Both the position numbers and the translations under genes were made by a program. This document shows, one piece after another, positions 33,985 to 43,272 of a stretch of DNA of 64,000 nt (position 1 is its first letter; every line of letters starts with the position of its first letter). This DNA comes from an uncultured bacterium (lineage in GTDB: Bacteria; Pseudomonadota; Alphaproteobacteria; Sphingomonadales; Sphingomonadaceae): assembly GCA_942636505.2 (NCBI GenBank), contig CALOGB020000055.1:1-64000 (forward strand), read 5' to 3'. The notes under the pieces were generated by a model. The model saw nothing but the letters and a program-made list of their open reading frames with translations. It searched no databases and was not told the origin of the DNA.

Positions 33985-35133
33985 ATGCGTTTCAGCCTCG
34001 CGCCTACGCTCGTCATTGCCGCACTTGCCGCAACCGGGACGATCGCCCTCGCCCAGACCAATGGGGGAAGTGCCCCCTCGACGCCCGGGGCGAAAACCAC
34101 GTCCGTCGGCAAGGAGCCGCGCAGCCCCGACGGCAAGCGCTATCTGTCGCAGCCGCTGGTCACTAGCATCTACACCGCCGACCCCTCCGCGCACGTCTTC
34201 GGCGGCAAGATCTACGTCTATCCGAGCCACGACATCGACGTGAAGATCGCCGACGACGATCTCGGCAATCAATATGCGATGCGCGACTACCGCGTCCTGA
34301 GCATGGATCGCATCGGAGGCCCGGTGAAGGTCAACGGCGTCGCGCTCGACGTGAAGGACGTGCCCTGGGCGTCGCAGCAGATGTGGGCCCCCGATGCCGC
34401 CTACAAGAACGGCACCTATTACCTGTACTTCCCGGCGCGCGACAAACAGCTCGACAAGAACGGCCTCGGCACGTTCCGCATCGGCGTCGCCACCTCGAAG
34501 AGCCCGGTCGGCCCGTTCAAGGCCGATCCAAAGCCGATCGCCGGCAGCTTCTCGATGGACCCCGCAGTGTTCACCGATGCGAACGGCGCCAGCTACATGT
34601 ATTTCGGCGGCATCTGGGGCGGCCAGCTCCAGCGCTGGAAGGATGGCAAGTTCGACGCCAACGGTTCGGACACCGATCTCGGCAAGGACGACCAGCCCGC
34701 GCTGTCGGGCAAGATCGCCAAGCTCAACCCCGATATGAAGAGCTTCGCCGAGACCCCGCGCGACGTCCAGATCCTCGACGAAGCCGGCAAGCCCGTGCTC
34801 GGCGGCGACCATGAACGCCGCTTTTTCGAGGCGTCCTGGGTCTTCACGCGCGGCGGCAAATATTACTACACCTACTCGACCGGCGACACGCACTTCCTGA
34901 ACTACGCGACCGGCGACAACCCCTACGGCCCGTTCACCTATCGCGGCCATATCCTGAAGCCGGTGCAGGGCTGGACCAGCCACCATTCGATCGTCGAATG
35001 GAACAAGAAATGGTGGCTATTCTACGCGGACACGCAGATGAGCAACAAGAACCACCTGCGCAACGTCAAGGTGACCGAACTGAAGTTCGCGCCCGACGGC
35101 TCGATCCCGACCATCGATCCGTTCGTCAACTGA
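33985..35133 (+). CDS. GH43 glycosidase (xylosidase/arabinofuranosidase branch)
   Basis: Exported GH43 (382 aa) with a signal peptide (MRFSLAPTLVIAALAATGTIALAQ). The catalytic trio is in YTADPSAHV (base), SMDPAVFTD (modulator) and FFEASWVF (acid). Only the propeller is present, with no C-terminal sandwich, unlike the GH43 just upstream. The ATG at 33985 has GGAAGGA upstream. Its stop overlaps the xylB start (TGATG), an unusually tight link between an exported hydrolase and a cytosolic kinase. Confidence 0.92.
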   Translation: MRFSLAPTLVIAALAATGTIALAQTNGGSAPSTPGAKTTSVGKEPRSPDGKRYLSQPLVTSIYTADPSAHVFGGKIYVYPSHDIDVKIADDDLGNQYAMRDYRVLSMDRIGGPVKVNGVALDVKDVPWASQQMWAPDAAYKNGTYYLYFPARDKQLDKNGLGTFRIGVATSKSPVGPFKADPKPIAGSFSMDPAVFTDANGASYMYFGGIWGGQLQRWKDGKFDANGSDTDLGKDDQPALSGKIAKLNPDMKSFAETPRDVQILDEAGKPVLGGDHERRFFEASWVFTRGGKYYYTYSTGDTHFLNYATGDNPYGPFTYRGHILKPVQGWTSHHSIVEWNKKWWLFYADTQMSNKNHLRNVKVTELKFAPDGSIPTIDPFVN

Positions 35134-36578
35134 TGTTCCTCGGAATCGATATCGGCACCTCGGGTGTCAAGGCCGTGGTGCTCGACCAGCATGGCAGCGT
35201 GGTGGGCCAGGGTACTGCCGCGCTGACCGTGCAGCGGCCGCATCCGCTATGGTCCGAACAGGATCCCGATGCGTGGTGGAAGGCGACGATCGCCGCCGTC
35301 CAGGCGATCGACCCGAGCGTCCGCCGTTCGGTGCGCGGCGTCGGGCTCGCCGGCCAGATGCACGGCGCGACGTTGCTCGACGCCGACGACAAGCCGCTGC
35401 GGCCCGCGATCCTGTGGAACGACGGCCGCTGCTTTGCCGAATGCGAGGCATTGGAGCGCGCCGTCCCCGACCTGCGTAAGATCTCGGGCAACATCGCGAT
35501 GCCCGGCTTCACCGCACCGAAGCTGCTGTGGGTGCGCGACCATGAGCCGGAGGTCTTCGCGAAGATCGCCACGGTATTGTTGCCCAAGGACTATGTCCGG
35601 CTGCTGATGACCGGCGACAAGGCATCGGACCTGTCCGACAGCGCGGGCACGCTGTGGCTCGACGTCGGCGGCCGCTGCTGGAGCGACGAGATCCTCGCCG
35701 CCTGCGGATTGACGCAGGCGCAGATGCCGGCGCTGTTCGAAGGGTCGGCGATCACTGGCACGCTCACCGCCGAAGTCGCCGAGCTCTGGGGCATGCCGCG
35801 GGTTCCGGTCGCGGCCGGTGGCAGCGACAATGCGGCGGGCGCGGTCGGTGTCGGGGTGGTCAAGGACGGCGATGCGCTGCTGTCGCTCGGCACGTCGGGC
35901 GTGATCTTCGTCGCGACCAACGACTTCCGCCCCAATCCGGCGCGCGCGGTCCACGCCTTCTGTCACGCGCTTCCCGGCATGTGGCACCAGATGTCGGTCC
36001 ATCTGTCGGCGGCGTCGTGCATCGACTGGGTCGCACGGATCACCGGAGCCGCCGGTGCCGCCGACCTGTTCGCACGCGCCGAGGCAGCGGGTCCCGCCAG
36101 TGGTCCTGAGATCTTCCTCCCCTACCTGTCGGGCGAGCGCACGCCGCATAACGATCCGGAGGTGCGCGGTGCGTTCCTCCGCCTCGACAACGACACCGAT
36201 GCCGGTCGCCTGTCGCAGGCGGTGCTGGAGGGCGTTGCGTTCGCGCTGGCCGACGGACTCGACGTGTTGCGGGAGGCCGGCACGACGGTCGAGCGCCTCG
36301 CGGTGATCGGCGGCGGTGCCCGCTCGCGCTATTGGGGCCAGGTGATCGCCGCGGCGATGGAGGTGGAACTCGTCTACCTCCAGGGCGGCGAGGTCGGCCC
36401 CGCGCTCGGTGCGGCCCGCCTTGCCCAGCTCGGCGTCGACGGCGGCGACCCTGCCGAGATTTGCGTCGCGCCTCCCGTCTCGCACACCATCGTCCCTGAC
36501 CCTGCCCTCGTCTCGGCGCTCGCCGAGAAGAAGGCCGCGTTCCGCCAAGCCTATTCCCGCATCACCCCCAAATCGTAG
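35133..36578 (+). CDS. xylB: Xylulokinase
   Basis: Cytosolic FGGY-family kinase (481 aa) phosphorylating D-xylulose to xylulose 5-phosphate for the pentose phosphate pathway. N-terminal GIDIGTSGVKAVV is the phosphate-binding loop. AGQMHGA is typical of xylulokinases; the catalytic Asp is Asp232 in GGSDNAAGA; GVAFALADGL and GGGARSRYWGQ are the C-terminal FGGY marks. The ATG overlaps the upstream stop, so translation is coupled. xylA follows after 9 bases. Confidence 0.96.
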   Translation: MFLGIDIGTSGVKAVVLDQHGSVVGQGTAALTVQRPHPLWSEQDPDAWWKATIAAVQAIDPSVRRSVRGVGLAGQMHGATLLDADDKPLRPAILWNDGRCFAECEALERAVPDLRKISGNIAMPGFTAPKLLWVRDHEPEVFAKIATVLLPKDYVRLLMTGDKASDLSDSAGTLWLDVGGRCWSDEILAACGLTQAQMPALFEGSAITGTLTAEVAELWGMPRVPVAAGGSDNAAGAVGVGVVKDGDALLSLGTSGVIFVATNDFRPNPARAVHAFCHALPGMWHQMSVHLSAASCIDWVARITGAAGAADLFARAEAAGPASGPEIFLPYLSGERTPHNDPEVRGAFLRLDNDTDAGRLSQAVLEGVAFALADGLDVLREAGTTVERLAVIGGGARSRYWGQVIAAAMEVELVYLQGGEVGPALGAARLAQLGVDGGDPAEICVAPPVSHTIVPDPALVSALAEKKAAFRQAYSRITPKS

Positions 36579-36587
36579 GAAGCTTTG

Positions 36588-37895
36588 ATGTCCGACTTCT
36601 TCGCCGATATCCCCCAGATCAAATATGAGGGCCCCGACAGCACCAACGAGCTGGCGTACCGCTTCTACGACAAGGACAAGATGGTCCTCGGCAAGCGCAT
36701 GGAGGATCACCTCCGCTTCGCCGCGTGCTTCTGGCACACCTTCTGCTGGCCCGGCTCCGACGTGTTCGGCGGCGGCACGTTCGATCGCCCGTGGCACCGC
36801 GGCGCCAACGACAGCGGAGCAGCCGCAATGAAGCGCGAGGTCGCGTTCGAGTTCTTCAAGACGCTCGACGTGCCCTATTACTGCTTCCACGACGTCGACG
36901 TGATGGCCGACGCAGCCAACATCACCGAGCATCGGAAATTCTTCGCCGAAGCGGTCGATCATCTCGAACAGCTCCAGGCTGCGTCGGGGCGGAAACTCCT
37001 GTGGGGCACTGCCAACCTGTTCAGCCATCCGCGCTTTGCCGCCGGCGGCGCGACCAACCCCGATCCGGAAGTGTTCGCGTTCGGCGCGATGCAGGTCCGC
37101 GATGCGCTCGAGGCGACGCACCGCTTGGGTGGCCAGAACTACGTACTGTGGGGCGGTCGCGAGGGTTACGAGACGCTGCTCAACACCGACATGAAGCGTG
37201 AGCTCGACAATTTCGGTCGTTTCCTGAGCCTGGTGGTCGAGCATAAGCACAAGATCGGCTTCACCGGCACGATCCTGATCGAGCCGAAGCCGTTCGAGCC
37301 GACCAAGCACCAGTACGACTTCGACACTGCGACGGTGTACGGCTTCCTCAAGCGCTATGGCCTGGAGAACGAGGTCAAGGTCAACATCGAGGCGAACCAC
37401 GCGACGCTCGCCAGCCACACGTTCGAGCATGAGATCGCGACCGCCGCTGCGCTCGGCATCTTCGGCTCGATCGACGCCAATCGCGGCGATCCACAGAATG
37501 GCTGGGATACCGATCAATTCCCGAACTCGGTCGAGGAACTGACGCTCGCCAATCTCGAGATCATCCGCGCCGGCGGGTTCACCACCGGCGGCTTCAACTT
37601 CGACGCCAAGGTGCGACGCCAGAGCATGGACCCGGCCGACCTGTTCTACGGTCATGTCGGCGCGATCGACGTCGTCGCGAAGGGCTTGCTCAACGCCGCC
37701 AAGCTGATCGAAGACGGCCGCATCGATGCGATCAAGACCAAGCGCTATGCCGGCTGGGACGGCGAATTCGGTGGCGCGATCGGCGGGCTCGACCTCGCCG
37801 GCATCGCCGACCTCGCGATCGAGCGCGGCATCGATCCGAAGCCGGTCTCGGGCCAGCAGGAGCGGATCGAGAACCTCATCAACCGCGTCCTCTGA
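36588..37895 (+). CDS. xylA: Xylose isomerase
   Basis: Converts D-xylose to D-xylulose in the cytosol (435 aa, the longer class II type like the E. coli enzyme). The catalytic pair His101 and Asp104 lies in YYCFHDVDV. Metal-binding segments include [15 protein letters not shown] and [17 protein letters not shown]. The ATG at 36588 has AGGAAGC upstream; a TTG one codon earlier is less likely. A strong hairpin follows the stop. Presence of xylA and xylB shows the isomerase route rather than the oxidative Weimberg route of Caulobacter. Confidence 0.97.
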   Translation: MSDFFADIPQIKYEGPDSTNELAYRFYDKDKMVLGKRMEDHLRFAACFWHTFCWPGSDVFGGGTFDRPWHRGANDSGAAAMKREVAFEFFKTLDVPYYCFHDVDVMADAANITEHRKFFAEAVDHLEQLQAASGRKLLWGTANLFSHPRFAAGGATNPDPEVFAFGAMQVRDALEATHRLGGQNYVLWGGREGYETLLNTDMKRELDNFGRFLSLVVEHKHKIGFTGTILIEPKPFEPTKHQYDFDTATVYGFLKRYGLENEVKVNIEANHATLASHTFEHEIATAAALGIFGSIDANRGDPQNGWDTDQFPNSVEELTLANLEIIRAGGFTTGGFNFDAKVRRQSMDPADLFYGHVGAIDVVAKGLLNAAKLIEDGRIDAIKTKRYAGWDGEFGGAIGGLDLAGIADLAIERGIDPKPVSGQQERIENLINRVL

Positions 37896-37903
37896 TCGGC
37901 AAC

Positions 37904-37937
37904 TGCCCGATCCTGCGCTGCGGCGCGGGATCGGGCA
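37904..37937 (+). terminator. Hairpin after xylA
   Basis: A 15-base stem with one G-T pair (37904-37918 with 37923-37937) and a TGCG loop begins 8 bases after the xylA stop. No T-tract follows, so it may attenuate or protect the xylA mRNA end rather than stop all transcription into the next gene. Confidence 0.65.
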
Positions 37938-38008
37938 CGTCCCGACAGCGCGGTGATGCGCCTCGGCTGCCCGCGCTCGCGGCATTCTGACCGACCGGGA
38001 GAGACGCG

Positions 38009-40135
38009 ATGCCGACCCTCACACGTGCGGTATCGACGATGGCGCTGATGGCGATGGGGTTCGCAGCTCAGCCATCCCCCGCGCTGGCGCAGCTTCCGCC
38101 ACAACCGACCTTTCCCGTGATCGCGCCGCTCGCAGCGCCTGCGCGCCATCACATCGTCATCCCCAATCACCCCGCCCCCGTGCCGGTCGTGCTCCACCTT
38201 TCGCCGAACGGATCCGACGCAGGCGACGGATCGACCGCGCATCCGTTCGCGACGCCCGCGCGCGCGCAAGCCGCGGTGCGACGTCTCAACCCGGATCACG
38301 ACGTCACCGTACGGATCGCGCCGGGCACCTACCGGCTGACCGCACCGCTCCGCTTCACCGCTGAAGATGGCGGCCAGAACGGCTTCACCGTCCGCTGGGA
38401 AGGCGAGCCCGGCACGCGTCCGATCCTGTCGGGCGGCATGCCGATCGACGGGTGGCGGCTCGCCGATCGCGCGAAGGGCATCTGGTCCGCCGCCGTGCCG
38501 AAGGGCGCCGACCCGCGGCAACTGGCGGTAAACGACCGGCTCGCCAGCCGTGCCCGCATCGAGATTCCGCGTTCCGCCGTCACGTTCCAGACCTGGGGCC
38601 TCGACATCAAGGACCCGGCGTGGCGCGAACTCGCCTCGCTCCCCGACCAGCGCCGTATCGAGATCGAAGGCATGAGCTGGTTCACGCACCGCCACGCCGT
38701 CGTCGACCGAATCGAAGGCGGGTCGCCCCAAGGAGGCCGGATCGTCATGCAACAGCCGGGCTGGCGCAATAACCTGATCGGCTACGACACGATCGCCCGG
38801 CCGGTCTCTGCCGAGGTCGCGCGCCTGTTCCTGGTCAATGCGCTCGCCTTCCTGCGCGAGCCCGGCCAATGGTATGTCGATCCCAAGGCGGGGCTTCTCT
38901 ATTACAAGCCGTTGCCGGGCGAGGACATGCGGCGCGCCGAGGTCGTGATGCCGATCCTCGAACGGCTCGTCGCGATCGGCGGCAGCTATGATCGACCGGT
39001 CCGCGACCTTCAGTTCCGCCACCTCGCGTTTCGCCACACCAGCTGGCTGCAGCCCTCAAGCCCGCAAGGCTATGCGAGCCAGCAGAGCGGTGCCTATCTG
39101 GCGGGCGACGTGACCGGTTATCCCGCCGATCCGATCCGCGATTGCAGCTGGGGATGCCCCGCGTTCGAGGCGATGCGCAACCGCTGGAACCAGCAGCCCG
39201 CCGCAGTCCAGGTGGCCGCCGCGACCCGTATCGTGTTCGACGACGACCAGTTCTCGCAGCTTGGGCAAGTCGCGCTTGGCATCGGCAACAATCCCGACGC
39301 GAACGACGGCGGCGTCGGGCTTGGCGCGGCGGCGATCGAGGTCACGCGCAACAGTTTCAGCGATCTCGCCGGTGGTGCGATCATGGTCGGCGGCATCCGT
39401 CCCGACGCGCACCATCCCTCGCGCCCCGAAATGGGGCTGCGCGACATCCTGATCCGCGACAACCGGATCGCCGGCGTATCGCGCGACTACAAGGAGCAGT
39501 CGGCGATCCTCATCACCTATGCGTCGGGGACGGTGATCGCGAACAACGACGTGTCGGACGCACCGTATGACGGGATCGATATCGGCTGGGGATGGGGCAC
39601 GAACGACCCCGGCGGCAGCGCGGAATATTGGCGGCAACAGCGCGGCTATTACGACCAGCCGGCCAATCTGGTCTACGATACGCCGACGACGATGCGCGAC
39701 ACGGTCGTCGTCGGCAACCGCGTGACCAAGGTCAAGCAGTGGTTTCCCGATGGCGGCGCGATCTATCATCTGTCCGCCGATCCGGGCGCGCTGATCGCCG
39801 ACAACTACATCGCCGATGTCGCGGGTACGGGCGGGATCGCGATCTACCTCGACGAAGGATCGCGCTACGTCACGATCCGCAACAACGTGATCGACCGCGT
39901 CGACGGCGTCTGGCTGAACCTCAACTCGCAGGATTTCATCGCGCCGAAACGCACCGCGCTGGACAATCTGGCGATCGGCAACTGGTATAATTCCGGCCGG
40001 CTCCAGGGGTCGTGGACCGACTATCTGAACAACCGGGCGGTCGACAATATCAAGGTCGAGGGCGATGCCTGGCCAGCCGCAGCGCGCAGCGTGATCGACC
40101 ACAGCGGCGTCCGGCCGGAGGACAAGCAGCCCTGA
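38009..40135 (+). CDS. Right-handed beta-helix protein, GH141-like
   Basis: Exported protein (708 aa) with a signal peptide ending SPALAQ. VLHLSPNGSDAGDGSTAHPFATPARAQAAVR and the repeating short strands with Asn turns (VTRNSF, IRDNRIAGV, IANNDVSDA, IRNNVIDRV) show a parallel beta-helix. The layout resembles GH141 enzymes, which include a fucosidase and a xylanase; polysaccharide lyase or epimerase folds are alternatives. Acid-rich segments such as APYDGIDIGWGWG and PDGGAIYHLSADPG may hold the catalytic residues. GGGAGAGACGCG precedes the ATG. If it is a GH141 xylanase it would supply the backbone-cutting activity otherwise missing from the locus. Confidence 0.75.
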   Translation: MPTLTRAVSTMALMAMGFAAQPSPALAQLPPQPTFPVIAPLAAPARHHIVIPNHPAPVPVVLHLSPNGSDAGDGSTAHPFATPARAQAAVRRLNPDHDVTVRIAPGTYRLTAPLRFTAEDGGQNGFTVRWEGEPGTRPILSGGMPIDGWRLADRAKGIWSAAVPKGADPRQLAVNDRLASRARIEIPRSAVTFQTWGLDIKDPAWRELASLPDQRRIEIEGMSWFTHRHAVVDRIEGGSPQGGRIVMQQPGWRNNLIGYDTIARPVSAEVARLFLVNALAFLREPGQWYVDPKAGLLYYKPLPGEDMRRAEVVMPILERLVAIGGSYDRPVRDLQFRHLAFRHTSWLQPSSPQGYASQQSGAYLAGDVTGYPADPIRDCSWGCPAFEAMRNRWNQQPAAVQVAAATRIVFDDDQFSQLGQVALGIGNNPDANDGGVGLGAAAIEVTRNSFSDLAGGAIMVGGIRPDAHHPSRPEMGLRDILIRDNRIAGVSRDYKEQSAILITYASGTVIANNDVSDAPYDGIDIGWGWGTNDPGGSAEYWRQQRGYYDQPANLVYDTPTTMRDTVVVGNRVTKVKQWFPDGGAIYHLSADPGALIADNYIADVAGTGGIAIYLDEGSRYVTIRNNVIDRVDGVWLNLNSQDFIAPKRTALDNLAIGNWYNSGRLQGSWTDYLNNRAVDNIKVEGDAWPAAARSVIDHSGVRPEDKQP

Positions 40136-40280
40136 CGATCGCGGCCGCCCACACGTGTCGCACTATGCCGCGGTGTATCGATTTCGGCCCAAATCCGCGC
40201 CTTCTGGGCCCCAGGACAGAAAATCTCTTATCGTCTCGCGATTGTCACGCGGCTATCACCTTGGCGATGGGAGCTTACCA

Positions 40281-41081
40281 ATGACGAACTTCAATCCCGA
40301 TCAGACGAGCCCGTCGTCGGATACGCCAATCGCGTCGGACGCTGCGATACCGTCGGAAAGCGCTACGCCGCCACGCCCGCCACGCGGTACGGGACGGCGG
40401 CTGCACGGCGCGATCGCGCACAAGCTGGGCACCGCGATCCTGTCGGGCGAGTATCTGCCGGGCGACACATTGTCGGGCGAAGTCGCGTTTTCGGAGGCGC
40501 TGGACGTGTCGCGCAGCGCCTACCGCGAGGCGGTTCAGGTGCTGATGGCAAAGGGATTGGTCGAAAGTCGACCCAAAACCGGCACCCGCGTGTTGCCGCG
40601 CAGTCGTTGGAACCTGCTCGATCCGGACGTGCTCGCCTGGGCCTTTGCCGGCGAACCCGACATCGACTTCGTCCGCGGACTGTTCGAGTTGCGCGCGATC
40701 GTCGAGCCCGCCGCCGCTGCGCTCGCCGCAGAGCGACGCGACCGTGCCGACCTCGCCGTGATGAAGGAGTCGCTCGCCGCGATGCGCCGCCACACGCTGG
40801 CCACCGAAGCCGGCCGTGCCGCGGACCGCGAGTTCCACAACGCGGTATTGCAGGCGACCCGCAACGACGCGCTCGTCGTGCTCAGCGCGAGTATCGGCGC
40901 GGCGGTCAGCTGGACGACGCAGTTCAAGCAGCGCACCCGGTCGCTGCCGCGCAACCCGATCCCCGATCACGTCCGCGTGTACGAGGCGATCGCCGCGAGC
41001 GACCCCACCGCCGCCAACGCGGCGATGCGCAAGCTGGTGGACCTGGCGCTCGACGATACGCAGCTGGCGATGACGCGGTAG
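40281..41081 (+). CDS. FadR-subfamily GntR transcriptional regulator
   Basis: DNA-binding repressor or activator (266 aa). N-terminal winged helix: LGTAILSGEYLPGDTLSGE, then DVSRSAYREAVQVLMAKGLVESRPKTGTRV. The C-terminal all-helical FCD effector domain has likely metal-ligand histidines in DREFHNAVL and IPDHVRVYE. LDPDVLAWAFAGEPD recalls regulators of sugar-acid pathways such as galactonate. The ATG at 40281 has GGGAGC upstream; the first 40 residues are Ser/Pro-rich and variable. It converges on uxuA with a 9-base gap. The target is unknown. Confidence 0.88.
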   Translation: MTNFNPDQTSPSSDTPIASDAAIPSESATPPRPPRGTGRRLHGAIAHKLGTAILSGEYLPGDTLSGEVAFSEALDVSRSAYREAVQVLMAKGLVESRPKTGTRVLPRSRWNLLDPDVLAWAFAGEPDIDFVRGLFELRAIVEPAAAALAAERRDRADLAVMKESLAAMRRHTLATEAGRAADREFHNAVLQATRNDALVVLSASIGAAVSWTTQFKQRTRSLPRNPIPDHVRVYEAIAASDPTAANAAMRKLVDLALDDTQLAMTR

Positions 41082-41090
41082 GCTTGGTTC

Positions 41091-42263
41091 CTACGCGGCG
41101 CCCCGGCCATGCGCGATACCCGTTTCCAGTCCGCGCAGTTCGGCCAGCCCGCGCAGCCGGCCGATCAGTGAATAGCCGGGGTTGGTCCGCTTGTTGAGAT
41201 CGTCCACCATCTGGTGGCCGTGATCGGGGCGCATCGGCAGCGACCGGCCCGTGCGTGCCTGCAACGCGACCAGCTCGGTCATGATCGCGGGCATGTTCGC
41301 ATCACCCTCCAGATGCGCCGCCTCGTGAAACGCGCCACCGGGTTCACGCTGCACCGATCGAAGATGCACGAAGCCGATGCGCTCGCCGAGACGACGGACC
41401 ATCCCCGGCAGGTCGTTGTCCGCACGCACGCCGAACGATCCGCTGCAGAAACACAGCCCGTTGGCGGCGGATGGCACGGCGGCGAACAGCGCGCTGACGT
41501 CCGCCTCGGTGCTCACCACGCGCGGCAGGCCGAAGATCGGGAACGGTGGATCGTCGGGGTGCACCACCAGCCGAATGCCCTCGGCCTCGGCGACCGGACA
41601 CACCGCCTCCAGGAACGCGACATGGTTCGCACGCAGCCGCGCTGCGTCGATGTCGGCATAGGTCTCGATCTGCTCGAGCAGCTGCGGCGAACTGAAGCTC
41701 TCCTCGCTCCCCGGCAGCCCGGCGATGATCGTCCGCTCGAGCGTCGTGCGCGCCGCCTCGTCCATCCCCGCGAACCGCTCAGTGGCGATGGCGACGACAT
41801 CGGGGGTGTAGTCCTGCTCGGCGCCCGGGCGGCGCAGGATGTGGATATCGTAGGCGGCCAGCGCATGCAGTTCGAACCGCAACGCGCGCGCGCCGTCCGG
41901 CAACGCCCAGCTCAGGTCGGTCCGCGTCCAGTCGAGCAACGGCATGAAGTTGTAGGTCACGACCTCGATGCCCTGCCCCGCCAGATTCCGCAGGCTGGCA
42001 ACATAGGCCTCGATCAGCCGATCCCAGTCGCCCGAACGCCGCTTCAGATCCTCGACGACGGGCAGGCTCTCGACCACTTTCCAGTCGAGCCCGGCGTCCT
42101 CGATCGTTACGCGACGTGCGGCGATGGCGCCCGCGGTCCAGACATCGCCATTGGCGACCTCGTGCAGTGCCGTGACGATCCCGGTCGCGCCGGCCTGGCG
42201 GATGGCGTTGAGCGGCACCGGGTCGTTCGGGCCAAACCAGCGCATGGTCTGGGTCATCTTCAT
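41091..42263 (-). CDS. uxuA: Mannonate dehydratase
   Basis: Cytosolic dehydratase (390 aa) converting D-mannonate to 2-keto-3-deoxygluconate in glucuronate catabolism. MRWFGPNDPVPLNAIRQAG opens the family signature; VVHPDDPP and LCFCSGSFG bear metal- or substrate-binding residues, and MRPDHGHQM is near the end. Start 42263 fits the family N-terminus and has GGGGATGAG upstream; the frame remains open to 42344 but without sense. uxaC and uxuB, needed upstream in the pathway, are not in the window. It pairs with the GH115 alpha-glucuronidase and a UxuR-like regulator. Confidence 0.94.
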   Translation of the reverse strand: MKMTQTMRWFGPNDPVPLNAIRQAGATGIVTALHEVANGDVWTAGAIAARRVTIEDAGLDWKVVESLPVVEDLKRRSGDWDRLIEAYVASLRNLAGQGIEVVTYNFMPLLDWTRTDLSWALPDGARALRFELHALAAYDIHILRRPGAEQDYTPDVVAIATERFAGMDEAARTTLERTIIAGLPGSEESFSSPQLLEQIETYADIDAARLRANHVAFLEAVCPVAEAEGIRLVVHPDDPPFPIFGLPRVVSTEADVSALFAAVPSAANGLCFCSGSFGVRADNDLPGMVRRLGERIGFVHLRSVQREPGGAFHEAAHLEGDANMPAIMTELVALQARTGRSLPMRPDHGHQMVDDLNKRTNPGYSLIGRLRGLAELRGLETGIAHGRGAA

Positions 42264-42332
42264 CGGCCGCTCATCCCCGTTTTTCCATGGCGGTGCAGCC
42301 ACATGCTCTCGATGTCGATAGCAACGATCGAA

Positions 42333-42344
42333 TTGGTCTGACAA
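42333..42344. promoter_or_regulatory. Putative GntR/FadR-type operator upstream of uxuA
   Basis: TTGGTCTGACAA fits the TGGTnnnACnA pattern bound by FadR-subfamily regulators. It lies about 70 bases before the uxuA ATG and next to the end of the UxuR-like regulator gene, a natural position for glucuronate-responsive control. Confidence 0.55.
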
Positions 42345-42371
42345 CCTATATGCGATTGGTCGCCAGATGGA

Positions 42372-43181
42372 TCAGATGGTTGGGATGCCGCCATAACGCT
42401 GGCGAGTCGTCGCAAGTGCCAGTCGGGCCTGTTCCATCGCCATCTCCTCGGTCTGGAACAGGAGGTGGTCCATCACCGACGTCAGGTGCGCGCGCATCGC
42501 GCCCCGCGCCGCCGCCGCGTCGCGCGCGCGCAAAGCATCAACGATTGCAGCATGTTCTGCGACGACCGGCCGCACCTTTGCGTTCCGCGCCTTGGCATGG
42601 AGAAGCGCGCATTCGGGAGAGGTCGAGCGCAAATGCCACAGATCCTCGATCGTCCGAACCACGCCTGAATTCCGGGTGGCCTTGGCGATTGCCATGTGGA
42701 AATCGCGATCGGCGATCTCGGTGACTTCGGTCAGCAAATTCTCGGTCGTCATCGCCTCGACCAGTCCGTCGAGTAGGTCGATCTCGGCATCGGTGATCTG
42801 CACCGCTGCGAGCGCTGCCGCCTCACCCTCGAACATGATCCGCGCTTCGGTCAGTTCGAACGCGGTGATCGCGAAACCCGGCTCTTCGCCCTGCCCCGGC
42901 AGCCGGCAGACATACGCGCCGGAGCCGACACGGACTTCGATAAAACCCTGTACTTCCAGCGCGATGAGGGCTTCACGTACCGCCGGGCGACTGGCGCCGT
43001 AATCGATCGCCAGCTCGCGTTCGGCGGGCAGCCGATCGCCGATCGCATAGGTGCCGGCGACCAGTTCCTCGAACAGCCGCCGCGCCAGACGCTGGTACAA
43101 GCGATCGTTCGCGGGAGCGTCGTATTTTCCGACCGCGAACAGCGCGTTCTGAGAGGCGGGCTTTGCCACTGGACTTACCAA
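42372..43181 (-). CDS. FadR-subfamily GntR regulator, UxuR/ExuR-like
   Basis: Regulator (269 aa by the longest start) with an N-terminal winged helix (FEELVAGTYAIGDRLPAERELAIDYGASRPAVREALIALEVQGFIEV) and a C-terminal FCD domain (EIADRDFHMAIAKAT, VVAEHAAIVDAL). Its position directly upstream of uxuA and downstream of a GH115 alpha-glucuronidase suggests it senses glucuronate or an intermediate. The start is uncertain: the longest form begins at TTG 43181, while a GTG at 43169 has a slightly better upstream purine run. Confidence 0.88.
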   Translation of the reverse strand: MVSPVAKPASQNALFAVGKYDAPANDRLYQRLARRLFEELVAGTYAIGDRLPAERELAIDYGASRPAVREALIALEVQGFIEVRVGSGAYVCRLPGQGEEPGFAITAFELTEARIMFEGEAAALAAVQITDAEIDLLDGLVEAMTTENLLTEVTEIADRDFHMAIAKATRNSGVVRTIEDLWHLRSTSPECALLHAKARNAKVRPVVAEHAAIVDALRARDAAAARGAMRAHLTSVMDHLLFQTEEMAMEQARLALATTRQRYGGIPTI

Positions 43182-43272
43182 TCTAATGTCTGCGTATTGA
43201 TGCTACTACGTCGCCCTTCCCAAGGAAACTGGCATCGTCGAATACCCCAAGGAAGGCGCGCGGTGCGTTCCG

